A DNA stretch of 64,000 nucleotides. Origin: Nosema muscidifuracis (taxonomy: Eukaryota > Microsporidia > Nosematidae). Positions 11,708 through 20,910 of this stretch are shown one piece after another. The DNA lies in assembly GCA_028335825.1 (NCBI GenBank), contig JAIOKI010000026.1:186001-250000 (forward strand), read 5' to 3'. How positions within the stretch are numbered: position 1 is the first letter of the stretch; each line of letters opens with the position of its first letter. The translations under genes and the position numbers were made by a program. Below the pieces are notes generated by a model. It did no database searches. It was given only the letters and a program-made list of their open reading frames with translations, and was not told the origin of the DNA.

Positions 11708-13681
11708 CTATCGAACTATATCTCTAACTCCAGGCACATCTCTTAATCGTGTAATTAAATTTACATCTGAATATAAAAATTTTTTTACATCCTCGTGAGA
11801 CATCATCACTAAAATAATTTTAAATAAATCTGAAGAGGTACTGTTTCTTAAATAAATCTTCTTCCTATGATTATAATCAAAATTCAACAAAATACTCTTC
11901 AATATATTTTTAAATTTATCTTTCATACTCTTTATACAAACAAATGATCTGATAATATTTTCAAGTATCTTATTATCATTAAGTATTTCATTATTAGCTA
12001 ATTTAATAGAGATATCATCTAAAATAGGAAATATAAATTTTTTCAATCTTCTTAAAAGCTTCCTATTATGATTCTTACTAAATTTTATATTTGATAATAC
12101 CTCTAATGTCGATACATAATCTTTTTTAGCAAGCTTAAGCAAGTATTTGTAAATGAAAGGATTCTCATTAAAAGATACTTTACCACATAAATTTACAAAA
12201 TTAAAAATTAAATCAATCTCAATATATCCATTTTTTTTTAGTATCACTAATAAATTAAATATCTTATTTAAAAATAATTGATCAACATTAAATCCCAAAT
12301 ACTTCTTCCTACATAACTTACCATGCTCAATAGCTATTTTAATACATTTTTTACAAAGATCTATACTTTTTTCAATATCAAAATCATTAATTTTAGATAG
12401 AAAATCTTTTCTTAATTTTTCAAATAAAGCCCTTTCTTCAATACTATATTTATCTTTTCTTGGCTCATTAACCCTGAATTTAATACCAGAATTTTCTCCT
12501 ATAAGAAGATGTTCAAATTTAACTTGAAATATATCTATAAAGAAATTCAATAAAATAATTACTCCTTCTATTTTTATCTTTTTAGCATCAATATTTGACA
12601 TCATTAATTCTAAATCTAATATTTTACCCTTACTTAAACACATGTCTATATCGTTAGTACTAAATGTAGAAAAATCTGTTTTAAATTCATTTAAAATTTT
12701 TTCATCATTAAAAATTCTAATCTTTTTATGTCCGAAATAATACTGCTCAAAAGGATACACCAGAAAAAGATAAATCTGATTAATTCTAGTAAACTGCTTT
12801 ATAACTTGAGATAATTGAGCCCATACATTCGTACTAGTATTAAAATATCCATTATACTTCTTTAATTCATTAAATACATAACTTAAAACAGTACCATACT
12901 TAAAAGGAACCTTCATTATTCCAAGTGTTTCATTAAAATCATTTACACTTGATAAAAAAGTAAGATCGTTGGTTCCTCCTTTCTGTTTCAAAATATTAAA
13001 ATTGATCGTAAAAGTTTTGAATTTGTACAAAGCAGTTCCATCGACACGCAATCTTATTATCTTTTTTACACACTTTTTTGGTTGACGAGGTCTCTGAAGG
13101 TTGATAAACCTATGTTTAAAATTAAGTACAGAATTATTTGTTGGATTTATTCTGTGTTGTTGATCATAATTAATTAATAAATTAGAAGATTGGGGATAAA
13201 TATTATCTAATACATAATCATTATGTCTACTATAATGTAGATTAATGCTATGTAAAGGATTCTGATTATTGATATGGGGTCTCATTTCGTAAGATACATT
13301 TGGAGTAGATGAGATGGGATTACTGATAATTTCTGGTATTTTGATACTCTGTTTACCAATATTTTCTGTAAAAATGTCCCTAGGATCTATCACCAAATCA
13401 TTTCTTTCAACATTATTTGAAAAGCTAAATCCAAATTTTTTGTTTAGCTCATTGTCGAAATTAAAATCCGTATTTTTTTTAGCATACACAAAATCATTAC
13501 GATTTCTTTTAGTATTCCAATTAGAATTATAATTAACAGACTTTCCACGTTGTTCTCTAATATAAAGAGGGTTATATACAATTTTGTTATTTATATCGAT
13601 ATCAGTCTTTGAACTGTGTAACATACTATCATAGACGTCATCGTTATCATAAAGACCATCGTTTTTAAAGAAGTCATCCAT
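11708..13681 (-). CDS. Unknown 657-residue protein with YPFxxYYxGxxK motif
   Basis: Function not recognised. Residues 1-200 are Asn/Asp/Ser-rich and probably disordered. A basic stretch (RPRQPKKCVKKIIRLR) leads into a folded part of about 450 residues rich in Leu/Ile/Phe/Lys, which looks alpha-helical towards its end. The motif YPFEQYYFGHKK sits near residue 305. A very similar YPFSEYYYGARK, with comparable helical sequence before it, occurs near the end of the secreted protein at 58.3-60.0 kb. No signal peptide or membrane segment is visible. A CCCCC motif lies just before the ATG (acccccttttATG on the minus strand), which supports this start. The long disordered N-terminus plus helical C-terminus is reminiscent of mRNA-decay scaffolds such as Pat1, but I see no diagnostic motif and do not assign it. 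Confidence 0.85.
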   Translation of the reverse strand: MDDFFKNDGLYDNDDVYDSMLHSSKTDIDINNKIVYNPLYIREQRGKSVNYNSNWNTKRNRNDFVYAKKNTDFNFDNELNKKFGFSFSNNVERNDLVIDPRDIFTENIGKQSIKIPEIISNPISSTPNVSYEMRPHINNQNPLHSINLHYSRHNDYVLDNIYPQSSNLLINYDQQHRINPTNNSVLNFKHRFINLQRPRQPKKCVKKIIRLRVDGTALYKFKTFTINFNILKQKGGTNDLTFLSSVNDFNETLGIMKVPFKYGTVLSYVFNELKKYNGYFNTSTNVWAQLSQVIKQFTRINQIYLFLVYPFEQYYFGHKKIRIFNDEKILNEFKTDFSTFSTNDIDMCLSKGKILDLELMMSNIDAKKIKIEGVIILLNFFIDIFQVKFEHLLIGENSGIKFRVNEPRKDKYSIEERALFEKLRKDFLSKINDFDIEKSIDLCKKCIKIAIEHGKLCRKKYLGFNVDQLFLNKIFNLLVILKKNGYIEIDLIFNFVNLCGKVSFNENPFIYKYLLKLAKKDYVSTLEVLSNIKFSKNHNRKLLRRLKKFIFPILDDISIKLANNEILNDNKILENIIRSFVCIKSMKDKFKNILKSILLNFDYNHRKKIYLRNSTSSDLFKIILVMMSHEDVKKFLYSDVNLITRLRDVPGVRDIVR

Positions 13682-14678
13682 AAAAGGGGGTAAAGTAAAA
13701 AATTTAAATATTTTTTAAGAAGAACGATTAAAGATATTAATCGCTAAATCTATATTAATGTATAATTTCTAATATCAAATTTAATTTTTTATTTATTTAT
13801 TAAGTTCCTTTATTGGATAACCAACAAACTGTCAAATAGATCATTTTAATTTTTAAATTAAAGAACGGTGCTAAAATTAAAAAAAATAAAAGAGTAGAGA
13901 AGGCTATCTAGCGATGACGTCATCGGATAAAAAGACCACAAAAAATGAGTTTTATTTATAGTTTTGAGTAAAAACTTAAGTACAACTTAATACTTAAATA
14001 GATTTAAAATATAATAATTAATTTATTCTTTTTCTCATTCATCTATTGTAATGACAAACCTTTTATATTTAGTATTTTTAAAATATAATAATTAATTTAT
14101 TCTTTTTCTCATTCATCTATTGTAATGACAATCATTTTATATTTAGTATTTTTAAAATATAATAATTAATTTATTCTTATCTTTTATATGCCATCTATAA
14201 AAGTAAAATCATCATTTTGTTATAAATACTGATAAAGTACAATAAATACAAAAAAGGAATAACATAATCCAAAATCCAGGTTTACATTCAATCAATTACT
14301 TTTATAAGGATTACGTTAAATATTAATGTAGAGGCAAGTTATCGGTGGAACTGCAATTGGGATGCTAAAATAAGAACAAAACAGTGAAATACAATTACTA
14401 ATATTCAATTTAAATAATAATGAAACTAATTATAAATAAAAATCAATATAGTTTGAGATTTATTTATATAGTAGTATTTTTATTTGGATTTGGTTGTTTT
14501 TATTTAAATTAAATATTAGTGATTACGTTTCACAGATTTATTCTTCTTTCAAAATATATGCATATTACAGAAAATAAATTTTTAATTTATTTCCAAATTA
14601 ATCTTCTTATAAGAATAGAAAAGTACTTTATAAAAAACTAAATTTAACAATTTTTATTTACAAATATACAAAATTAAC
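13682..14678. other. Spacer with CRE-like palindrome and a small GC-richer island
   Basis: No gene. At 13915-13926 lies gatgacgtcatc, a perfect 12-base palindrome containing TGACGTCA, the classical bZIP (CRE) site, about 235 bases upstream of the 13681 start. A tandem array follows (listed separately). Around 14328-14372 is a short stretch noticeably richer in G+C than its surroundings (aggcaagttatcggtggaac and onward), which is a possible non-coding RNA piece. Confidence 0.4.
14003..14176. repeat. Tandem repeat, 74-bp period, about 2.3 copies
   Basis: The segment beginning tttaaaatataataattaat recurs at 14003, 14077 and 14151. The first two copies are nearly identical (ttctttttctcattcatcta in both). 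The third is partial. Confidence 0.85.
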
Positions 14679-14972
14679 TTAATTATCATGGGAAAAAGCT
14701 TTAGCAAATGGTTGATAAAATTTTATCTTCATATACTTCTTTTTATAATAAAACCCATTCATTTCTTTATAAGCTGCTACTGCACTATCAATATTTTGAT
14801 AAATTACAAATATTGATCCTGCTGTATCAGGTCGATTTCCTATTCTTACTTGTACCACGTCACCATATCTACTGAATAAATTAAGTATTTGAGATTTAGT
14901 AATATCTTTAGGTACATTTAGTATGAACAAAATCTGAGTCTCCAAATCTTTTTGAGTTTTTATATATTCCAT
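14679..14972 (-). CDS. SF3B6: SF3B6/p14 homologue, branch-site RNA-binding subunit of SF3b
   Basis: A 97-residue single RRM protein. Human SF3B6 (p14) is part of the U2 snRNP SF3b complex and lies next to the bulged branch-point adenosine during pre-mRNA splicing. RNP2 is LFILNV at residues 15-20, and the RNP1 region is AGSIFVIY at 51-58. The path between them (FSRYGDVVQVRIGNRPDTAG) and the end (YQPFAKAF) follow the human protein closely ([20 protein letters not shown] and YYNANRAF). It stops soon after the RRM, lacking about 25 residues of the human C-terminal tail. The ATG is preceded by acccctcATG. Its presence implies that this organism keeps a working spliceosome. Confidence 0.92.
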   Translation of the reverse strand: MEYIKTQKDLETQILFILNVPKDITKSQILNLFSRYGDVVQVRIGNRPDTAGSIFVIYQNIDSAVAAYKEMNGFYYKKKYMKIKFYQPFAKAFSHDN

Positions 14973-14974
14973 GA

Positions 14975-15330
14975 GGGGTTAATTTTTTAAAAATCTTAAA
15001 TATTAAATTAAAAATACATTTAATTGTTCAATTTGAAATTTATGTATAGACTCAGTCAATTTAAATTTACAAGACAGGTTATTTTTCTAAAAATCTTAAA
15101 TATTAAATTAAAAATATATTTAATAGTTCAATTTGAAATTTATGTATAGACTCAGTCAATTTAAATTTACAAGACAATTTATTTTTTTTAAAAAATACAT
15201 TTAATAGTTCAATTTGAAATTTATGTATAGATTCAGTCAATTTAAATTTACAAGACAATTTATTTTTCTAAAAATCTTAAATATTAAATTAAAAATACAT
15301 TTAATTGTTCAATTTGAAGTTTATTTATAA
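14975..15330. repeat. Tandem repeat upstream of SF3B6, about 100-bp period, 3-4 copies
   Basis: A unit containing gttcaatttgaaatttatgt then atagactcagtcaatttaaa recurs with the tcagtcaat element at about 15051, 15151 and 15232. The third unit is shortened to about 81 bp, and a fourth copy is partial. The first copy starts almost at the SF3B6 ATG, so the array occupies the promoter region of that gene. Confidence 0.85.
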
Positions 15331-16187
15331 ATTCCTTGGATTAAAAATTAAAATACGAATTATTAAATTATTTAATAATAAAGTTTCCTGATTAGGAATA
15401 TTAACTAAAGATATCAAAATTACATTTTCAAATTAATATTTTAGATTTTTAAAAATTAAACTCATTTCTGTTAAACGTATGTTAAATTTAATAAATTAAT
15501 TTTTGAGGTTTATATAAATTCATCTTATATAATAAATCAAAATGACAAAGTTAGATTTTTATATAAATTATATAAGAAGAAAAAGCTTAATTATTTATAT
15601 TTTTCTAATATAATATTTCTTCTTAATAATATATACTTTTTTATTACTTATCTATTTTAAGATAATGTATATTTCATCTTGATTGATATCATCTTATTAG
15701 AAAATCTATCTTCTTAAAGAATGAAATAATTTCTTAATAATCCAATTTCTTAAATAATATCATCTTCTTAATAATGTATACATTTTTCTTACTTCTCTAT
15801 TCTAAGATAATATCATTTTCTTAATAATATATAATTTCTTAAAAATCCAACCTCTAAGATAATATCATCTTTTTAATAATCTATAATTTCTTATAAATTC
15901 AACCTCTAAAATAATATCATCTTTTTAAATAATGTATACATTTTTTTTACTTCTCTATTTTAAAATAATATCATTTTCTTAATAATATATAATTTCTTAA
16001 ATAATATCATTTTCTTAAAAATCCAACCTCTAAGATAATATCATCTTCTTAATAATATATACATTTTTCTTATTACTCTATTTTAAAATAATATCATCTT
16101 TTTTAATTCAATTTATTAAAAAAATACTTTACTTATGTCAAAAAATTCTCTTTGGCTTATAAAAATGTTAGAATTAATTTAATTTAT
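15331..16187. repeat. Degenerate short repeats downstream of the PLK4-type gene
   Basis: From about 15640 to 16110 the sequence is a run of imperfect short units built on aatatcatcttcttaataat and ccaacctctaagataatatc. No gene is visible here or in the A+T-rich part before it. Confidence 0.6.
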
Positions 16188-17789
16188 TTACAGAAATAAA
16201 ATTAATAAATCTCTTACTCGTTTTAGATCTTTCTTTATATAAACAGGAAGATCATTATTAATCTGATATATCCTACTCTTATACGATATACAATTTCTTC
16301 CTAGTTCTATCTCAAAACATCTACCATCATTTAATAAGAAAGTAAACGTACTTAATTTTTTTATACACCATCCTATATCTTTCTTATGCTTGTAAATATT
16401 TTTATCTCTAATCTTCATATCAATAAAACTACCTACAGATGAAATAGTTAATGGAGTATTTATTACTGGTAAATTTGCATTAGATGATTTAATTATTAAA
16501 GGTAAATTATTAAAATCTAATCTGGATAAACTTAATTTGCATTTTGTATCTGCTTCATTAATATTTTTAAATAGAAATGATGGTACATCTCTATATTTAT
16601 TTTTCATCTTATTTTTTAGATCAGTAAGTTCGTATGTATAATGTATTTGTGGATGTTTATCTTTTGCCAGTTTCTTTTTTAATATAAAATTTGTATCATG
16701 ATAAACAAAACCATCATTTAAAGTATAAGTAAATTTGTATATTGAAGTTTCTACAATAATAAGAGGTAATCTTTCCATTTTTAAATTAAGATAAGCCATT
16801 CCATAAATTAATTTTTTAAGTTCAGCGTTAGTGAATAAAAAAATATCTCTAATTAATCCATTAACTTTAAATAAGATATTGACTTTTTCTAGATCAAAAT
16901 ATGAAATATCGTAAATTTTTGGTTGAGAATTTGTATTTTTAATTCCAAATCTAGTATCTATATTAGATAATATACTGTTAAACTTATTTATACTCTCATT
17001 TTGTAAAATTTCTATTTCAATTTCATCTAAAAATACCTTATTATTGTTTTTTTCTATAATACCAAATCTTTCATCTACTTTAAAATTTTTTAAGTATCTA
17101 AAATCACAGAATTTTGGTAAAAATGATGCAAAAATTGGATGTTGTAAAGCTTCATACGCTGAAATACGTCTTTCAGGTGATTTCTCTAACATTCTATTAA
17201 GTAAATCTAAACAATCTTTAGATAAAATTTCATTTTTTATACTAATAAGTGTTTTAAAAACTTTACCAGTAGAATAAATATCTACACTTTTATCATAATC
17301 AATTCTATTTATAATTTCAGGTGCTATATAATCTTCAGTTCCACATATTGTATAATTATTTTCAAATTCGTAACAAGATAAACCAAAGTCACATATTTTA
17401 ACTGAATTATCTTTTATAAGAATATTAGCTAATTTAATATCTCTATGAATAATATTTTTAGAATGAAGATATTCTAATCCACATAGTATCATTCTAAGTA
17501 TTTTTAATGAAACACTTAAATCTACATTATATTCGTTTATAAAAGTTATTAAACTATATTCACATAATTCTGTAACTATACATACAGAAGAATCTGTTTC
17601 ATATTTCTCTATATATTTTATAATATTGTCATGTGAAAGTGTTTGCAAAATCGTTATTTCGTTTTTCGATTTTATAGATTTTTCTTTAGGAATGATTTTT
17701 ATACTTACTTCTTCATTAGAATTAGAGATAGCTTTGTAAACTGTTCCACATGCACCTTCACCAATTATATTTTTAATCTTGTATTTCAT
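16188..17789 (-). CDS. Polo-like kinase, PLK4 type (kinase domain plus polo boxes)
   Basis: A 533-residue serine/threonine kinase. The glycine loop is GEGACGTV (10-17), the ATP lysine is K31 in VSIKII, the catalytic loop is HRDIKLAN (115-122), the metal-binding motif is CDFG (133-136), and IAPE is at 155-158. The kinase domain is only about 220 residues because the segment between DIYSTGKVFKTL and DCLDLLNRML, which carries the G helix, is cut down. The C-terminus reads DIGWCIKKLSTFTFLLNDGR, then CISYKSRIYQI, then LPVYIKKDLKRVRDLLILF. This is a polo box resembling PB3 of PLK4 (VGWASQL.., SISYTS, LPDYIKQKLQCLSSILLMF) more than PLK1 boxes. The region between (about 240-430) could hold cryptic polo boxes. 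In animals PLK4 drives centriole duplication; microsporidia have spindle plaques instead, so the role is probably at spindle poles (inference). A CCCC motif lies 22 bases before the ATG. Confidence 0.85.
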   Translation of the reverse strand: MKYKIKNIIGEGACGTVYKAISNSNEEVSIKIIPKEKSIKSKNEITILQTLSHDNIIKYIEKYETDSSVCIVTELCEYSLITFINEYNVDLSVSLKILRMILCGLEYLHSKNIIHRDIKLANILIKDNSVKICDFGLSCYEFENNYTICGTEDYIAPEIINRIDYDKSVDIYSTGKVFKTLISIKNEILSKDCLDLLNRMLEKSPERRISAYEALQHPIFASFLPKFCDFRYLKNFKVDERFGIIEKNNNKVFLDEIEIEILQNESINKFNSILSNIDTRFGIKNTNSQPKIYDISYFDLEKVNILFKVNGLIRDIFLFTNAELKKLIYGMAYLNLKMERLPLIIVETSIYKFTYTLNDGFVYHDTNFILKKKLAKDKHPQIHYTYELTDLKNKMKNKYRDVPSFLFKNINEADTKCKLSLSRLDFNNLPLIIKSSNANLPVINTPLTISSVGSFIDMKIRDKNIYKHKKDIGWCIKKLSTFTFLLNDGRCFEIELGRNCISYKSRIYQINNDLPVYIKKDLKRVRDLLILFL

Positions 17790-18400
17790 AAGCTTTTTAT
17801 TATGTGGGGTAGACTTAAGTAAATAATTATTTCAAATTAATAAAAAAATATTTTTTTATTTGATATATTTTACATTTTAATTATTGTAGATATTTTTCAT
17901 TTTAATTGTTGTAAATATTGTTGTAGATATTTTTTTTATTTGATATATTTTACATTTTAATTATTGTAAATATTTTGGTAAATATTTTTGTAGATATTCT
18001 AATATTGTAATATTTTGGTAGATATTCTAATATTGTAAATATTTTCGTAAATATTTTTTTGGTAAATATATATCATGTTACTATTCTAATATTTACAATA
18101 TTTTTTTGGTAAATATTTTACATTTTAATTGTTGTAAATATTTTTTCAATTGTATTCTATCATTAAACTTATTATTATATCACTTTGATTTTATATACTA
18201 TTATATTATCAAATTATAATAATTTAACTGTATGTTATAAAATTCAACCATATGCTAATATTCTAATTTTTTTCAATTGTATGTTACAAATTTAAATAAT
18301 TTTTTTAACAATTAAAAATGATTTTTGAAGGTGAAATTAATTAAAAAGTATTTCATAAAAATACAATATTAAATCTTTTAATATAATTTATTAACAATAA
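17790..18400. repeat. Short degenerate repeats between PLK4-type kinase and TFIIA gamma
   Basis: Between about 17855 and 18140 imperfect units of tttacattttaattattgta and gtaaatattttggtagatat recur several times. The rest is plain A+T-rich spacer without a gene. Confidence 0.6.
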
Positions 18401-18742
18401 TTAATTCTTCTTCTTTCTTCTACGTGTCACTTCAGCATTTGTATCAGAATCACAAGCTACTATTTTAATTAAATTGGATTTGTAATATTCATTATTGAAA
18501 TACACACAAAAATTCTTAGCAATAAATTTCCATACACCTTCAACATGATTGTAACTACATATCTTTCCTTTAAAACTTAATGTCCCTGTAACTGATCTGT
18601 TAAATACTATTGGAATACTTTCATCAAACTTTTCTAATATAAACTTTGCTTGTTTTGGTGTAAGAAGATTCTGTTTCACTTTCTCGTCTATAATATCTAC
18701 AAGTGCTCTTCCTATAACTGATTGTCTATAAATTTCGTACAT
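18401..18742 (-). CDS. TOA2: TFIIA gamma (small) subunit
   Basis: A 113-residue homologue of the small TFIIA subunit, which stabilises TBP on the TATA box during RNA polymerase II initiation. The N-terminal helical half (MYEIYRQSVIGRALVDIIDE, then LTPKQAKFILEKFDESI) and the C-terminal beta-barrel half (NHVEGVWKFIAKNFCVYF, then LIKIVACDS) match the human and yeast proteins in order and length. KIVACD near residue 93 is a family hallmark. A basic tail (RRRKKKN) ends the protein. The nearest CCC is about 33 bases before the ATG. It is divergently arranged with the Nup98-type gene, sharing a 419-base spacer. Confidence 0.93.
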   Translation of the reverse strand: MYEIYRQSVIGRALVDIIDEKVKQNLLTPKQAKFILEKFDESIPIVFNRSVTGTLSFKGKICSYNHVEGVWKFIAKNFCVYFNNEYYKSNLIKIVACDSDTNAEVTRRRKKKN

Positions 18743-19161
18743 TGTTTATTTAAAAAAAGTATTTATAAGGGTATTAAAAAAATAATTTTAATTTTAAAAA
18801 AAAATTATTGTTTTTCATTATCTTATTATTGATTATTTTTATATTTTCTTATTATATTTTTATTTTCTTATTATTGATATTATTTTTATATTTTCTTATT
18901 ATATTTTTATTTTCTTATTATTGATATTATTTTTTCATATTTTTATTGATTATAATTTATTAACTTTTTTTTATATTGTCTTTTCTCATATTTTTATTTT
19001 CTTATAATCTTTTTATCTTTTCATATTTTTATTGATTATAATTTATTAACTTTTTTTCATAATTTTTATTTTCATATTTTTATTTTCATATTATCTTTTT
19101 TTCTCAAATTAACATTCATCTTTAAATTATTTGTTTTTAAAATTCATCCCCCTTAAATTTC
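18743..19161. repeat. Divergent spacer with T-rich repeats (TFIIA gamma / Nup98)
   Basis: Imperfect repeats of ttattattgatattattttt and atatttttattgattataat fill 18.82-19.09 kb. This is the only DNA between two divergent genes, so both promoters must lie here. catcccccttaaatttcATG marks the Nup98 start. Confidence 0.6.
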
Positions 19162-20910
19162 ATGTCGAATCAGAATAATTTGAATAATTTATTTAGCAAT
19201 GGATTATTTCAGAATACACCTAATAAAGATCAACAGAAACCAACTCAGAATATTTTTAATAACACATATCAAGGAAATACACCATTTCAGACGAATACCT
19301 TTCCCAACACTACTAATACAAATACTTTTCCTAGTACTTTTTCCAGTACAAATTCTTTTCAAAATAATACTAGCAGTAATCCATTTGGAATGTCTTCATC
19401 TCAAACTAGTGCTACTCCTTTTAGTTTACCAGCTCCTTCAACAACTACAAGTATGACTTCTACTACTAGTAACCCATTATTCGATAATAATCGTACACAA
19501 TCTTGGTCTACAAATACTTCTGTAGGAAATATATTTGGACAGAATAGTTCTTCTATTACACCTAAGAATGGTACTAAAGATAAACAATATGAACCCCAGA
19601 AAATCAAAGAAGAAAGAGGATTTGGTTTTTTAGAGTATAATCATATAAATTCTATGAAGGAATATAATGAGAAGAGTTCTGATGAATTAAGGTATGAAGA
19701 TTATAATCTTGGAAGGAGACCTAATCCATCATCTACTGGATTTAGTACTAATATATTTGGAAATACTGGTCAATCTACTAGTACTTCATTATTTGGAGTT
19801 AATCAGCAAAATACTGTTAAACAAGAACAATCTATTTTTGGTCAACCTACTTCATCTTCTACTACAGGATTTAATTTAACTACTACACAGCCTACTCAAC
19901 AGCCTTTTATTAGCACCCCATCTAATAATAATTCATTTCCATCTAGTACAACATCAACTTCATTTACATCAAATACAACACCAAGTCTATTTCCTTCTAA
20001 TACAGGATCAGTCACATCTAATAATAATCCATTTCAATCTAATACAACATCAGTCACATCTAATAATACTCCATTTCAATCTAATACGACATCAACTTCA
20101 TTTCCATCTAATACAACATCAACTTTAATTCCACCTACTACAACATCAACTCCATTTAATAGTAATAATAATAATCCTCTTGGATTATCACAACCGTTAC
20201 AATCTGATACTACAATGATGTCAAATACTTCATTTCAACCATCATTTGCTTTTAATACAAATACTTCTACTACAAATGTTCCTATGACACAGAATATTCC
20301 TTTTTCTACACCACAATATAATTTATCTTGTGCAGATGTAGATAAATCTGATCCTTATGGTATAAAAGGAATGAAATTTAAATTTATAGAAAAAGAACTT
20401 TCTCCTTACCAGAGACTACTAGCTGAACCTATACATAAAGTAAATGAAAAGCTTAAAATAGATAAAGGTCTTGATTTTAGACCTCCTGAAAAAGAAAATG
20501 CTTATGATGTGTATTTTATTCCATCTTTAAATGAAATAAGAGGTATGAAAAAGATTAATAATCTTGTAATGACATTTCCTGGTAAAGGACAAATAGAATA
20601 TCTTGAACCAGTAGATGTATCAGAGTTAACTGTAGAGAATGTTACTAAAAAAGTATTATTTACAAGAGATCATGTTTTTGTAACTGATAAACCTGGTAAA
20701 GGTTTAAATTTATCAGCAAAAGTTTCTATTGATAAAATTTATCCTGTATGTAAAAGTGAGAATAAACCTATCATAGGTAGAGCTAGTAAATATCCTGAGA
20801 AAGGAATTCAAGATAGATTTGTTTATACTTTAAAGAATAATGATATGAAGGAGTTTGTAGATTATGATTTTAATAAGGGAACTTATGTCTATAAAGTAAA
20901 GCATTTTTAA
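19162..20910 (+). CDS. Nup98/Nup116-type FG nucleoporin
   Basis: A 582-residue nuclear pore protein. Residues 1-140 and 185-385 are Asn/Thr/Ser/Gln-rich with FG, GLFG-like and related dipeptides (SNGLFQ, NPFGMS, NIFGQN, SIFGQP, SLFGVN) that form the transport barrier. Residues 157-184 (HINSMKEYNEKSSDELRYED within) are a GLEBS motif, the binding site for the mRNA export factor Gle2/Rae1. From about residue 449 (YDVYFIPSLNEIRGM) to the end lies the Nup98 autoproteolytic-type domain. The protein ends YVYKVKHF followed directly by the stop: His-Phe is where family members with a longer precursor cut themselves (HF|S), so here the mature end is encoded directly and no self-cleavage is possible. 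Part of the FG region has repeated TSNN/FQSNTTS units. Start supported by CCCCC 13 bases upstream. Confidence 0.92.
   Translation: MSNQNNLNNLFSNGLFQNTPNKDQQKPTQNIFNNTYQGNTPFQTNTFPNTTNTNTFPSTFSSTNSFQNNTSSNPFGMSSSQTSATPFSLPAPSTTTSMTSTTSNPLFDNNRTQSWSTNTSVGNIFGQNSSSITPKNGTKDKQYEPQKIKEERGFGFLEYNHINSMKEYNEKSSDELRYEDYNLGRRPNPSSTGFSTNIFGNTGQSTSTSLFGVNQQNTVKQEQSIFGQPTSSSTTGFNLTTTQPTQQPFISTPSNNNSFPSSTTSTSFTSNTTPSLFPSNTGSVTSNNNPFQSNTTSVTSNNTPFQSNTTSTSFPSNTTSTLIPPTTTSTPFNSNNNNPLGLSQPLQSDTTMMSNTSFQPSFAFNTNTSTTNVPMTQNIPFSTPQYNLSCADVDKSDPYGIKGMKFKFIEKELSPYQRLLAEPIHKVNEKLKIDKGLDFRPPEKENAYDVYFIPSLNEIRGMKKINNLVMTFPGKGQIEYLEPVDVSELTVENVTKKVLFTRDHVFVTDKPGKGLNLSAKVSIDKIYPVCKSENKPIIGRASKYPEKGIQDRFVYTLKNNDMKEFVDYDFNKGTYVYKVKHF

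Noticed and set aside
14003-15330. Regular tandem units considered as a CRISPR array
   Set aside because: Repeats are adjacent and degenerate with no unique spacers, and the genome is eukaryotic.
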